Assembly: GCF_014526325.1 (NCBI RefSeq)
Contig: NZ_JACNMJ010000001.1
Coordinates: 496,001-560,000 of the forward strand
DNA length: 64,000 bases
Source of the DNA: Psychroserpens algicola
GTDB taxonomy: Bacteria; Bacteroidota; Bacteroidia; Flavobacteriales; Flavobacteriaceae
Direction: 5' to 3'
Of this stretch, positions 33,265-42,036 are shown piece after piece. The stretch's first letter is position 1. Each line of letters starts with the position of its first letter. The position numbers were made by a program, and so were the translations under genes. The notes below the pieces were generated by a model, which was not told the DNA's origin, did not search any database, and worked only from the letters and a program-made list of their open reading frames with translations.

Positions 33265-33368
33265 CAGCGCCTTAGGCGAATTAACATATTTAGACAGGCG
33301 AATTTAACCAATTTTAAAGTCTAAAGCCAAAGGTAAACCATATAAATAAGAAAGAATAAAATAGACAA

Positions 33369-34682
33369 ATGGATAAAACTATGACTTACGTACCTTACAA
33401 AGTAAAAGATATGTCTCTTGCTGCTTGGGGAAGAAAAGAAATCGAGCTGGCTGAAGCCGAAATGCCAGGACTTATGAGTCTTCGTGAAGAATACAAAGAT
33501 TCTCAACCACTCAAAGGAGCTCGTATTGCAGGATGTTTGCATATGACCATTCAAACTGCGGTTTTAATTGAAACCTTAATTGCTCTTGGCGCTGAAGTTA
33601 CTTGGAGTTCTTGTAACATTTTTTCAACTCAGGATCAAGCTGCCGCTGCAATTGCAGATGCTGGAATTGCTGTATATGCCTGGAAAGGCATGAACGAAGA
33701 AGAATTTGATTGGTGTATCGAACAAACTTTATTCTTTGGAGAAGATCGCAAACCATTAAACATGATTTTAGATGATGGTGGAGATTTAACCAACATGGTT
33801 TTAGACAAATACCCTGAACTAGCTGAAGGCATTAATGGTTTATCTGAAGAAACTACTACTGGAGTTCACAGATTGTATGAGCGTGTAAAGAACGGCACAT
33901 TGCCAATGCCAGCAATTAACGTTAATGACTCGGTTACAAAATCAAAGTTTGATAATAAGTATGGCTGTAAAGAGAGTGCTGTTGATGCCATTCGTCGTGC
34001 AACAGATATTATGTTGGCAGGAAAACGTGTGACTGTTTGTGGTTATGGTGATGTTGGTAAAGGTACTGCTGCTTCGTTTAAAGGTGCAGGAAGTATTGTG
34101 ACGGTTACTGAAATCGATCCAATTTGTGCACTACAGGCTGCTATGGATGGTTTTGAAGTGAAAAAATTAGAAACTGTTGTTGGTAATTCTGATATAGTTA
34201 TCACTACTACAGGTAACAAAGATATTGTACAAGCGCGTCATTTCGAAGCGTTAAAAGATAAAGCTATCGTTTGTAATATTGGACATTTTGACAACGAAAT
34301 TGATATGGCTTGGTTAAATAATAATCATGGTCATACTAAAAATACAATCAAACCTCAAGTTGATAAATATACTGTAAATGGTAAAGATATTATTATTCTA
34401 GCTGAAGGTCGTTTGGTTAATCTAGGTTGTGCAACAGGTCACCCAAGTTTTGTAATGAGTAACTCGTTCACAAACCAGACCTTAGCACAAATTGAGCTGT
34501 GGAACAATGCTGATGCCTACAAAAACGACGTATATATGCTACCTAAGCATTTAGATGAAAAAGTTGCAAAATTACACTTAGAAAAAATTGGTGTTGAACT
34601 AACCGAATTACGTGATGACCAAGCGTCATACATTGGTGTTTCTAAAGAAGGTCCTTTTAAACCTGAGCATTACAGATACTAA
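33369..34682 (+). CDS. ahcY: Adenosylhomocysteinase
   Basis: A 437-residue NAD-dependent enzyme that hydrolyses S-adenosylhomocysteine to adenosine and homocysteine. Signature stretches are [40 protein letters not shown], and the NAD-binding [20 protein letters not shown]. The C-terminus ends [20 protein letters not shown] followed by HYRY, the conserved tail that completes the partner's NAD site. Length fits the family. Single gene with its own promoter-like box and terminator. Confidence 0.98.
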   Translation: MDKTMTYVPYKVKDMSLAAWGRKEIELAEAEMPGLMSLREEYKDSQPLKGARIAGCLHMTIQTAVLIETLIALGAEVTWSSCNIFSTQDQAAAAIADAGIAVYAWKGMNEEEFDWCIEQTLFFGEDRKPLNMILDDGGDLTNMVLDKYPELAEGINGLSEETTTGVHRLYERVKNGTLPMPAINVNDSVTKSKFDNKYGCKESAVDAIRRATDIMLAGKRVTVCGYGDVGKGTAASFKGAGSIVTVTEIDPICALQAAMDGFEVKKLETVVGNSDIVITTTGNKDIVQARHFEALKDKAIVCNIGHFDNEIDMAWLNNNHGHTKNTIKPQVDKYTVNGKDIIILAEGRLVNLGCATGHPSFVMSNSFTNQTLAQIELWNNADAYKNDVYMLPKHLDEKVAKLHLEKIGVELTELRDDQASYIGVSKEGPFKPEHYRY

Positions 34683-34716
34683 TCATTGCTTTGAAAAAGA
34701 AATTTAGTAATCAAAG

Positions 34717-34747
34717 AATCCCAAACATTTACGTTTGGGATTTTTTT
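34717..34747 (+). terminator. ahcY terminator
   Basis: Perfect ten-base stem AATCCCAAAC/GTTTGGGATT, six-base loop, then T to 34747, 34 bases after the ahcY stop. Confidence 0.9.
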
Positions 34748-34790
34748 ATTTCTAAGTAAAAAAGTTCTTAACTTCACACAAATAAAGTTT

Positions 34791-35258
34791 ATGAGCTTAA
34801 AAAAGTTAAATTACACCTTAGATAGTTTAGAGGCAAACATTGAAAATCATCGTGTTTTAAATCCAAAAATATCAAAAGCAGATGTTGCCTGGCATTTGGA
34901 TCACAGCCTCAAAGTCATCAATAGTGTGATTGCTGCTATGCAAAACTCAGATCATACTACATACAAGAACAATTTTAGTTTCTTAGGAAAAGTGTTCTTC
35001 ACTCTTGGGTTTTTCCCCAGAGGAAAAGCCAAAGCTCCAAAACATGTAAAACCTCCAGAAATAATTCTTAAAGACGATCTTATCTCGCAAACCAAATTAG
35101 CAAAAGCCAATATTGAAACAATTGCTGGTTTAGACAAGAATGCCTATTTCAAGCATCCATTATTTGGAAATGTAAATACGTCGAGAGTATACCGGTTTTT
35201 ATGGTTACACTCAAAACATCATTTAAAGATTATCGATGAGATATTAAATGCAAAGTGA
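34791..35258 (+). CDS. DinB-like / DUF1569 family protein
   Basis: A 155-residue helical protein. The SKADVAWHLDHSLKVINSVI and FLWLHSKHHLKIIDEIL segments carry the three His residues (within HLDH and HSKHH) that bind a metal ion in the four-helix DinB/YfiT superfamily. The FFPRGKAKAPKHVKPPE loop fits the DUF1569 branch. Such proteins often act as metal-dependent thiol transferases; the substrate here is unknown. Single gene convergent with the putative lipoprotein gene. Confidence 0.75.
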   Translation: MSLKKLNYTLDSLEANIENHRVLNPKISKADVAWHLDHSLKVINSVIAAMQNSDHTTYKNNFSFLGKVFFTLGFFPRGKAKAPKHVKPPEIILKDDLISQTKLAKANIETIAGLDKNAYFKHPLFGNVNTSRVYRFLWLHSKHHLKIIDEILNAK

Positions 35259-35266
35259 AGCGGTAT

Positions 35267-36010
35267 TTAATGTGATGGCACCTGTAATCGGTCATTAAAA
35301 ATCCACTTTTTGACTAAGCTAGAATTGGTTGATATTTCAGCAAACACATAAATATTCGAAACAAAACAAGCTGATGTTTCGGCTAACTCCATGACAACTT
35401 TATTATCGCAATAACTCGAATGTAAAAAGTAAAGCTCTTTATCCTTTATAAGCACATAACCAACATGATTATCAAGGCCGACAAAATAAATTCCATCCTG
35501 ATAAACCGAATTTAGTTTTTGTTTTAAAGACTCAAATGTTTGGTTTCTATAAATTTTAAGTTCAGAATTTGATTGTAGCATCCTAGCCTCAATCAATCCT
35601 GCTTGTTGAGCCATTTTGTAACGATTAAGATTAAAACCCAAATGCTTTAGCGTCGTCGACACAAAATAGCCACAGGCTATTTCTCCTTCATTTGGACTAT
35701 TGGTGTGACCATTAAAATCCCATTGGGTATTATACCAATGTGGAACAATCTCGTTTAACAATTTAGAATATAAATATTTTGAAGCCGTATCAATTGCTTT
35801 GGTCGATTGGGTTTGATATAAACGGCTAAAATAGGCTCGATCGACAATGATCTTATCAATATTAGCTTTATAATCGCCTGTAGGTTTAAAGTTTATATTA
35901 AGTTGTAATGAATCTAATTCTGGCGCTTTAATGTCAAGCAAGACCTGAGAGGTTTCATCAGTTTTTTGAGTAATAACTACTTGTTTATCAGCGCTCATCT
36001 GACATGACAT
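35267..36010 (-). CDS. Putative secreted Cys-protease-like lipoprotein with lost start codon
   Basis: A 247-residue open frame from the first ATG (36010). Reading upstream, the frame continues to a stop near 36076 and spells a lipoprotein signal peptide, I-K-S-F-L-Y-L-V-L-V-L-V-M-S-C-Q, but has no ATG, GTG or TTG. The codon where Met is expected is ATC (36044-36046). The body shows GEIACGYFVSTTLKHLGFNL and FVGLDNHVGYVLIKDKELYF, and YFLHSSYCDNK: a Cys then His pattern reminiscent of NlpC/P60 or C39-like peptidase folds. Function not known. A start-codon mutation, a rare AUC start or a sequencing error are possible explanations. Confidence 0.6.
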   Translation of the reverse strand: MSCQMSADKQVVITQKTDETSQVLLDIKAPELDSLQLNINFKPTGDYKANIDKIIVDRAYFSRLYQTQSTKAIDTASKYLYSKLLNEIVPHWYNTQWDFNGHTNSPNEGEIACGYFVSTTLKHLGFNLNRYKMAQQAGLIEARMLQSNSELKIYRNQTFESLKQKLNSVYQDGIYFVGLDNHVGYVLIKDKELYFLHSSYCDNKVVMELAETSACFVSNIYVFAEISTNSSLVKKWIFNDRLQVPSH

Positions 36011-36115
36011 TACTAATACTAGAACTAAATATAAAAAAGATTTGATTGCCTTAAAAGATTGATTATAGTACTACAACTCTTTTTTATTATAATTATTATC
36101 ATAGTATATTTACAT

Positions 36116-37258
36116 ATGCAACTTACACCAAAACTGACCAATATAGACACCTCGATTTTTACAGTCATGAGTGCTCTGGCTCATAAGCATAAGGCAATTA
36201 ATTTATCTCAAGGTTTTCCTAATTTTAAAAGTGACCAAAAGCTTATTGATGCCGTTTCAAAAGCAATGCATTCTGGATATAACCAATATGCACCTATGGC
36301 AGGAAATTTAGATTTACGCAATGCCATTTCTAAAAAATTTGAGTTGCTGTACCAAACAACTTATCATCCCGAAACAGAGATTACAGTAACTGCTGGAGCT
36401 ACACAAGCTATTTTTACTATCATTTCTACTTTTGTAAAACCAGATGATGAAGTCATTATTTTTAAGCCTGCTTATGATTGTTACGAACCTGCAATAAAAC
36501 TCAATGGTGGCAAACCTATTTCTGTAGCGTTATTAGCACCAGAATACTCTATAGACTGGAATCATGTTGAGCAGTGTATTACTTCGAAAACAAAAATGAT
36601 CATTATCAATACGCCTCATAATCCGAGTGGAACTGTGATGCATAAAACTGATATGCTTAAACTTCAGGAGTTAACTGACGGAACAGATATAATTATTTTA
36701 AGTGATGAAGTGTATGAGCATATCATTTTTGATGAAAACCTACACCAAAGTGCGTGTTTGTTTTCAAATTTAAAAGCACGTAGTTTTATTACTGCTTCCT
36801 TTGGAAAAACATTTCACAATACGGGATGGAAAGTCGGTTATTGCTGTGCACCAAAAGCACTTATGGAGGCCTTTCGAGCTGTGCACCAATTTAATGTGTT
36901 TTCGGTACATCATCCCACGCAAAAAGGACTGGCCGACTATTTAGATGAACCCAATCATTACCTAGAATTATCTCAATTTTACCAAAAGAAACGCGATACG
37001 TTTTTAAACCTTATTAAAGATTCGAGGTTTTCATATACACCATCAAAAGGCACCTATTTTCAAGTGTTAAACTTTTCTGATATTACTTCAAAAAACGATA
37101 TAGATTTTGCTACATATTTAACTACAGAAAAAGGTATTGCTTCCATTCCAATGTCGGTTTTTAATGACCACAATCGCGATGATAAAATGCTGCGTTTTTG
37201 TTTTGCAAAAACGGATGAGACCTTAAAAGCCGCTGCTGACATTTTGAACAAAATTTAA
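36116..37258 (+). CDS. Methionine aminotransferase (YbdL/MtnE-like)
   Basis: A 380-residue class I pyridoxal-phosphate aminotransferase. The PLP lysine lies in TASFGKTFHNTGWKVGYCCA, and SLSQGFPNF-type LSQGFPNFKSD is at the N-terminus, as in YbdL, which prefers methionine and glutamine. Other conserved parts are QYAPMAGNLDLRNAI, NTPHNPSGTV and FCFAKTDETL. A longer frame from a TTG at 36059 adds a run of Ile/Val that is not part of the fold, so I start at the ATG at 36116. The omega-amidase gene two genes downstream could hydrolyse the 2-oxo-glutaramate it makes from glutamine. Confidence 0.92.
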   Translation: MQLTPKLTNIDTSIFTVMSALAHKHKAINLSQGFPNFKSDQKLIDAVSKAMHSGYNQYAPMAGNLDLRNAISKKFELLYQTTYHPETEITVTAGATQAIFTIISTFVKPDDEVIIFKPAYDCYEPAIKLNGGKPISVALLAPEYSIDWNHVEQCITSKTKMIIINTPHNPSGTVMHKTDMLKLQELTDGTDIIILSDEVYEHIIFDENLHQSACLFSNLKARSFITASFGKTFHNTGWKVGYCCAPKALMEAFRAVHQFNVFSVHHPTQKGLADYLDEPNHYLELSQFYQKKRDTFLNLIKDSRFSYTPSKGTYFQVLNFSDITSKNDIDFATYLTTEKGIASIPMSVFNDHNRDDKMLRFCFAKTDETLKAAADILNKI

Positions 37259-37322
37259 CTTAAATTTAAGTGACCTATACACTACTTTTGTGTCTTAATT
37301 ATAACTTTTAAAAACACATTTA

Positions 37323-37811
37323 ATGAAATATATAATAATCATAATAGTGATGGCTTTCAGTGTCACAATGAATGCCCAACAAGTTGAAAAAGACGGAAAA
37401 ACCTATGAGGTAAAAAAAGATAAAATTTTTCTTAATGGAGAAGACGTCACTGAAACTCTAAATTTAGAGGAAAGGGCAGCTATTTTAAAACAGGCAGCTA
37501 CGATTTCGGAAAAAATGAAAATGAAAGAAAAAGCTGAAAAAGAAGCCGAAAAACTAGAAAAAGACAAGAAAAAAGCTGAAAAAGCTCAGAAAAAAGCTGA
37601 AAAAGAAGCTAAACGCGCAGAAAAGGCTTTGAAGAAAAAGCAAAAGGCGCAGGATAAGTTCGAAAAAGCGAATAAGAAGCTAAAAGATGCCGAAAAAAAA
37701 TATGAAAAGCTAAAACGCAAAGGCAAACTTTCTCCAAATGATGAACTTAAATGGTTGGATAAACTTGAAGGTTTAAGAGAGGATGTCGCCAAAGCAAAAA
37801 AAAAGATGTAA
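37323..37811 (+). CDS. Secreted Lys/Glu/Ala-rich coiled-coil protein
   Basis: A 162-residue protein with a signal peptide (MKYIIIIIVMAFSVTMNAQ), a short globular start (VEKDGKTYEVKKDKIFLNGE) and a long region rich in Lys, Glu and Ala (about residues 60-145) that should form one extended alpha-helical coiled coil. Its repeats (KAEKAQKKAEKEAKRAEKAL) are low-complexity. The highly basic character would favour periplasmic or outer-membrane surface binding to anionic polymers; no family name is given. It sits alone between the aminotransferase and the omega-amidase genes. Confidence 0.7.
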   Translation: MKYIIIIIVMAFSVTMNAQQVEKDGKTYEVKKDKIFLNGEDVTETLNLEERAAILKQAATISEKMKMKEKAEKEAEKLEKDKKKAEKAQKKAEKEAKRAEKALKKKQKAQDKFEKANKKLKDAEKKYEKLKRKGKLSPNDELKWLDKLEGLREDVAKAKKKM

Positions 37812-37829
37812 ATTGCTTTCTTCTAAGAC

Positions 37830-37878
37830 AAAAATCTATTTCAGTCTAAATTTTAAATTCTGAAATAGATTTTTTTTT
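37830..37878. terminator. Terminator after the coiled-coil gene
   Basis: Perfect 15-bp stem (37830-37844 with 37860-37874, core TCTATTTCAG/CTGAAATAGA) around a 15-base AT-rich loop, followed by T to 37878. Confidence 0.85.
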
Positions 37879-37902
37879 GCTTAAAATTTGTAATTTTAGT
37901 TC

Positions 37903-38682
37903 ATGTATGACATATTAAAAATAGCATTAGTACAGTCTAATTTAGTTTGGGAAAATCCAGAACAAAACCGAATTAATTTTCGAAATACAATTGAAGCTAT
38001 AACTGACCCAGTAGATCTTATTATACTTCCTGAGATGTTTACATCGGGATTCACAATGAATGCCGATCCGGTTGCCGAAAATATGACTGGAAAAACCATC
38101 ATTTGGTTACAACAATTAGCTCAACTTAAACAAGCCGCAATAACCGGAAGCCTTATTATTAAAGAAGATCACAAGTATTACAATCGGTTATTGTTTGTAC
38201 ATCCTGATGGTACTATCGATCACTATAACAAACGTCACACTTTTACATTGGCTGGTGAACATAAGGTTTATGAGTCTGGTGCACAACATAAAATAATCAC
38301 ATATAAAGGCTGGAAACTAAAACCATTGGTATGTTATGATTTACGCTTTCCGGTATGGTCGCGAAACACTGAAGAATATGATGTCTTATTTTATGTTGCT
38401 AACTGGCCTAAAATCCGCATTGCAGCCTGGGATACTTTATTAAAAGCACGAGCTATTGAAAACATGAGCTATTGTGTTGGAGTAAATCGTGTAGGTTTAG
38501 ATGGAAATGGTTATGAGTACTCCGGACATTCTGCTGCTTATGATGCTTTAGGCGAGCGTTTAGACACTATTCCTGAGGCTAAAGAAGCTATTGACATCAT
38601 CACACTCGATAAAGAGCACCTATCAACATATAGAACTAAACTAGGCTTTTTAAAGGATAGAGATACCTTTACTCTAAAATAA
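37903..38682 (+). CDS. Omega-amidase / carbon-nitrogen hydrolase (YafV/Nit2-like)
   Basis: A 259-residue nitrilase-fold amidase. The catalytic triad is visible as Glu44 (ILPEMFTSGF), Lys110 (HYNKRHTF) and Cys144 (LVCYDLRFPVWSRN). Other typical segments are YVANWPKIRIAAWDTLLKAR and NRVGLDGNGYEYSGHSA. Omega-amidases hydrolyse 2-oxoglutaramate and 2-oxosuccinamate made by glutamine and asparagine transaminases. The nearby methionine aminotransferase is such an enzyme, so the pair may pull methionine salvage or sulfur amino-acid turnover forward. The end overlaps the convergent Ig-like lipoprotein gene by 14 bases. Confidence 0.92.
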   Translation: MYDILKIALVQSNLVWENPEQNRINFRNTIEAITDPVDLIILPEMFTSGFTMNADPVAENMTGKTIIWLQQLAQLKQAAITGSLIIKEDHKYYNRLLFVHPDGTIDHYNKRHTFTLAGEHKVYESGAQHKIITYKGWKLKPLVCYDLRFPVWSRNTEEYDVLFYVANWPKIRIAAWDTLLKARAIENMSYCVGVNRVGLDGNGYEYSGHSAAYDALGERLDTIPEAKEAIDIITLDKEHLSTYRTKLGFLKDRDTFTLK

Positions 38683-40273
38683 ATTCAATAATTGGATCCC
38701 AATTGGCTCTGGCATCGATAAGTTCGGGATAATGACTAATGCGTTCAGGCTGTTGTTGTTTGAGGTAATTTCCAGAATCCCATTTTTGATTACCATTAGT
38801 ATCAAAAACAACTCGTAAAAAGTATTTTCCAGGGTTTAAATTTCTAAAATCAAACAACTGTTCTTCTGATGCAAACTGCTCGTAAACAACCTCTTCCTTT
38901 TCATTAGTTAATTGAACAATAACGGGATAAGTGACATTCCTTAAGGTTATTCTCATATTAGAATAATCGGCATAGGTTTTTGTACGTGCAGCAAAATTAA
39001 GAGTATCATTTACATTTCCGAAGAAATCCTCTATAGCACCTGGCAACATGGTAATGTTATAGTTGTTAGATTGCATTTTTTCAAACCTAATTTGTACTTT
39101 ATTTTCTAAGGGTTGGTAACTGGATTCGAAAGGAACAATCACCGAATCTCTATCCATAACAGTAATACGGTTTTTGTTTAATTTTTGAATTGGAATCGTT
39201 GTTGTGTACTCAAAATCTTCGCTAAAACCCAGGGTTCCCGACGACAAAGATTGCACAACCAAGGTATCTTTATCAATTTGCCTAAAGCGATGGTTAACGG
39301 TATCTATATATGTTTTATTTCGGATAACAAACTTTGCAGAATCGAGTTCCATTTTAGGCTTATACCAGTAAAATAACGTATCAGAACTCGGGTCTTTAGT
39401 AATTCTATTTTCAAAGCCTTCAGGTTGGTCTCCCAGCATTTCTATCTCCATAGATTTATGGTCTCCTTCATAACCGAAAGCAATCTTTTGTCCTGCAACT
39501 TGTTTTGGTCTTTTGGCGTCAAAATTTAATGCTTCCTTAAATACTTTTATAGTATATAACGAATCGGTTGGTGCAGTAATAAATCCTTCATAAAACCCTA
39601 TTTTATCATTGTTTTGCTGAAAGGTATAATTTCCGTTTTCCTCTTTTAGAGCTATTAACTTATAAGTTCCGGGTTTAATATTATCGATACTGAATGTTGT
39701 TATACTATCTAAGGTATTTGTAATGTATTTAGGTTTTTGTTTATAGACAGTTGAATCTGTATAGGTTGAATCTTGCTCATATAGCATAACCGAGACAAAA
39801 GTGTCAGGTTTTCTTTTTTCAGCATCAATAATTAGTCCTTTAACAGACAAAGAATCAATATAGTCACCTGTTGAAAACACATATTTAAAGTAGTCGTATG
39901 GGTTTTCTTCATTGTTATCTACAATACTCTGGCCAAAATTAAAAGCATAAGTAGTATTATCTTCTAAAGTATCGTTAATAATAATCTTGATGTATTTACT
40001 TGCCGTACTTAATGGCGTCACAGTAGGCTCTGTGCTCATCGGAGGTGATACTATAAGTTGCTTTTGAAGGTTTTTAATTTTGACATATTCATCAAAATAA
40101 ATTCGTATTTCTTTACCCTTGAAATTTGTTGAGTAATTTTTAGGTGTAGATCGTATAATTTTAGGCGCATCTACATCTTTTGGTCCTCCAGAAGGTGTTC
40201 CCCTATTGGCACAACTCGCTAACATAGCGATGATGGTAAATAGGATAAATCCTTTTAAAACATTTTTATGCAT
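38669..40273 (-). CDS. Ig-like domain lipoprotein
   Basis: A 534-residue exported lipoprotein. From the ATG at 40273 the signal peptide reads MHKNVLKGFILFTIIAMLAS, then CANRGTPSGGPKDVDAPKII with the lipidated Cys. The next part (RSTPKNYSTNFKGKEIRIYF, then SPPMSTEPTVTPLS) is a bacterial Ig-like SbsA-type domain, and several more beta-sandwich stretches follow (YKLIALKEENGNYTFQQN, RVVFDTNGNQKWDSGN). Such proteins often sit on the outer surface in Bacteroidota. An in-frame ATG 48 bases upstream would lack a proper lipobox spacing. The role is unknown. It is downstream of comF by about 60 bases. Confidence 0.8.
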   Translation of the reverse strand: MHKNVLKGFILFTIIAMLASCANRGTPSGGPKDVDAPKIIRSTPKNYSTNFKGKEIRIYFDEYVKIKNLQKQLIVSPPMSTEPTVTPLSTASKYIKIIINDTLEDNTTYAFNFGQSIVDNNEENPYDYFKYVFSTGDYIDSLSVKGLIIDAEKRKPDTFVSVMLYEQDSTYTDSTVYKQKPKYITNTLDSITTFSIDNIKPGTYKLIALKEENGNYTFQQNNDKIGFYEGFITAPTDSLYTIKVFKEALNFDAKRPKQVAGQKIAFGYEGDHKSMEIEMLGDQPEGFENRITKDPSSDTLFYWYKPKMELDSAKFVIRNKTYIDTVNHRFRQIDKDTLVVQSLSSGTLGFSEDFEYTTTIPIQKLNKNRITVMDRDSVIVPFESSYQPLENKVQIRFEKMQSNNYNITMLPGAIEDFFGNVNDTLNFAARTKTYADYSNMRITLRNVTYPVIVQLTNEKEEVVYEQFASEEQLFDFRNLNPGKYFLRVVFDTNGNQKWDSGNYLKQQQPERISHYPELIDARANWDPIIEFILE

Positions 40274-40337
40274 TCCCGTGTGAAATTTCAACAAATTAAC
40301 AACAAACCACTTTATCCGCAAAACAATTAACGTCGTT

Positions 40338-41018
40338 TTAATCTGTAATTGCCATTGTTGCTAAGCTCAATTTAAGACCTTCAATCTTTAGTAAGCAATT
40401 GGCACAATCTTCAATGGTAGCTCCAGTTGTAATAATGTCATCAACCAGTAACACGTGTTTGTTTTTTAATGCAGTGTCATTTACAATTTTGAAATTTGTG
40501 GTCTTTTGTGCATTTCGTTTCAAACGATCTTTAAAAACTTGGGTTTTAGTGTTTTTGGTTTTCACTAAAACTGAAGTATTAAAATCGGCATTTAAGGCAT
40601 TGGCCAGAGCTTTTCCAAACCAATCGACCTGATTATAACCTCTGGATTTTAATTTTGTTTTGTGAAGTGGTACAGGAACAACAACATCAATAGTTTTATA
40701 AGCTTCAATAACTTTTAATTCTTCTCCAAGCCAGTCGCCCAAAACTTTTCCTATTTCTTGCTGACCTCTGTATTTTAGGTTATGCATTAATTGTTGAACA
40801 ATTCCTTTTTTAGAAAAATGGAGTAAAGCAGTTGCCTGATTTAATTTTACTCTTCCATAGAGCATTTTATGAACTGCATTGTCTGTATCACTATGAAAAT
40901 TTGTTAGCGGTAATTCATGTCTGCATGACGTACAAATTTGCTGCTCGTTGTCGGACAAATGTGTACTACAAGCACTGCAATTTTGTGGAAAAAACAAGTT
41001 TAACAAGTTTTTTATCAT
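40338..41018 (-). CDS. comF: ComF family phosphoribosyltransferase-like protein
   Basis: A 226-residue protein with an N-terminal zinc finger made of Cys14/Cys17 (NCSACS) and Cys29/Cys32 (ICTSCR). A type I phosphoribosyltransferase domain follows, with the PRPP-binding signature LLVDDIITTGATIEDCAN. The VPVPLHKTKLKSRGYNQVDW segment is diagnostic of ComF. In naturally competent bacteria ComF works in uptake of DNA; elsewhere its role is unclear. It is read toward the Ig-like lipoprotein gene and divergent from the coiled-coil membrane gene. Confidence 0.93.
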   Translation of the reverse strand: MIKNLLNLFFPQNCSACSTHLSDNEQQICTSCRHELPLTNFHSDTDNAVHKMLYGRVKLNQATALLHFSKKGIVQQLMHNLKYRGQQEIGKVLGDWLGEELKVIEAYKTIDVVVPVPLHKTKLKSRGYNQVDWFGKALANALNADFNTSVLVKTKNTKTQVFKDRLKRNAQKTTNFKIVNDTALKNKHVLLVDDIITTGATIEDCANCLLKIEGLKLSLATMAITD

Positions 41019-41087
41019 TTCAACGAATAAAATTAAGTTTCTATAACATATTATCTAGTTTCGCAAGATAAAATAACGATATTAATA

Positions 41088-41972
41088 ATGATAGTTAACC
41101 CTCAATCATTTAACTACAGATTAATTATTGGTTCTTTAATAGTAGCGGTCGCAATTTTAACTGTTTACAGTTTTACGAGTTATAAATCCATTGTAGCGCA
41201 CCAGCAATTTATAGAACAGGAAAAGAAGCTAGTTGAAAGTGAATTGTCCCAAATAATCACACGCTATGATGACGTTTCAATTTCAAATGATCTGATTTCT
41301 TCGCAGCTAGAAGATGCTAAAAGAGATACTAAATTAGCTTTAGATTCTCTTAGAATGCTTCGTAGTGACCTGTCTGTAATTTCAAAATTCAAAGCTCAGC
41401 TCTTTAATCTAAAACTTAAAAATAAGGCTTTATTCAAAACCATAGATTCATTAGACGAGGTTAATCAGGATTTAGAGCAAGAAAAACTGCTCGCTTATAA
41501 CGAATTAAAAAAACAAAAGCGTGAGAATTTTTCTCTTTTAAAAGAAAACAAAAATCTGGAAAAGAGTCTCGAAAAAGGAGCGCTTCTTACTGCCAATTCA
41601 TTTAAAGCTAAAGGATATGAAAAATTCTTTGGAGCCAAGCGTTCAAGTAATAAAGCAAAACGTGTTCAGAGTATAGAAGTTTGCTTTACACTTGCCGAAA
41701 ATGCTTTAACTGAAGCTGGCGAAAAAGAAATTTACGTTCAAATACTCAATCCGAAAAATAATGTTGTAGCCGATAAAGGTGCAATCAATTTTGGGAATTC
41801 TTCACTGATTTATAGTGCTAAAGAATTAATCAACTATGACAATAAAGTTAAAGAAGTTTGTCTAGATATTGATGCCGACATTGACGAACAACCTCTGGTG
41901 AACGGCACCTACTATATTTCTATTTTTCATAAAGACAGAAAACTAGGAAGTACCGAAGTGAAACTTAAATAA
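41088..41972 (+). CDS. Membrane-anchored coiled-coil protein
   Basis: A 294-residue protein with one N-terminal helix (about residues 12-30, LIIGSLIVAVAILTVYSF) and a long coiled coil of Leu/Lys/Glu heptads (about 40-160). A C-terminal globular domain begins QSIEVCFTLAENALTEAGEK and ends HKDRKLGSTEVKL. The end resembles beta-sandwich adaptor domains, with IYVQILNPKNNVVADKGAIN as a clear strand pair. No family is recognised. Topology suggests a periplasmic spacer or tether. Followed by a strong terminator before glyS. Confidence 0.6.
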   Translation: MIVNPQSFNYRLIIGSLIVAVAILTVYSFTSYKSIVAHQQFIEQEKKLVESELSQIITRYDDVSISNDLISSQLEDAKRDTKLALDSLRMLRSDLSVISKFKAQLFNLKLKNKALFKTIDSLDEVNQDLEQEKLLAYNELKKQKRENFSLLKENKNLEKSLEKGALLTANSFKAKGYEKFFGAKRSSNKAKRVQSIEVCFTLAENALTEAGEKEIYVQILNPKNNVVADKGAINFGNSSLIYSAKELINYDNKVKEVCLDIDADIDEQPLVNGTYYISIFHKDRKLGSTEVKLK

Positions 41973-41992
41973 ATAACAAGACATAAATAATT

Positions 41993-42025
41993 AAAAAACC
42001 GCTCTGTTAATTGGAGCGGTTTTTT
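41993..42025 (+). terminator. Terminator before glyS
   Basis: Perfect 12-bp stem (core CCGCTC/GAGCGG) with six A/T pairs at the base and a nine-base loop, ending at 42025. It directly abuts the glyS promoter-like box. Confidence 0.85.
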
Positions 42026-42032
42026 ATTTTTG
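42025..42032 (+). promoter_or_regulatory. Probable -7 box of glyS, near-leaderless
   Basis: TATTTTTG starts where the preceding terminator ends, and its last base is four bases before the glyS ATG (42037). The transcript would start at about the start codon. Confidence 0.5.
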
Positions 42033-42036
42033 CACT

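Noticed and set aside
33268-33368. SAH or SAM riboswitch before ahcY
   Set aside because: The leader has only a short CGCC/GGCG hairpin and none of the conserved blocks of the known SAM or SAH aptamers.
37586-37792. Phe/Ser-rich open frame on the minus strand
   Set aside because: Reverse reading of the Lys/Glu coiled-coil gene; not a real membrane protein.
38718-38737. AGTTCGGGATAATGAC as a further REP-like copy
   Set aside because: It lacks the left arm and lies in a coding region where the residues are explained by the protein. The match is by chance.
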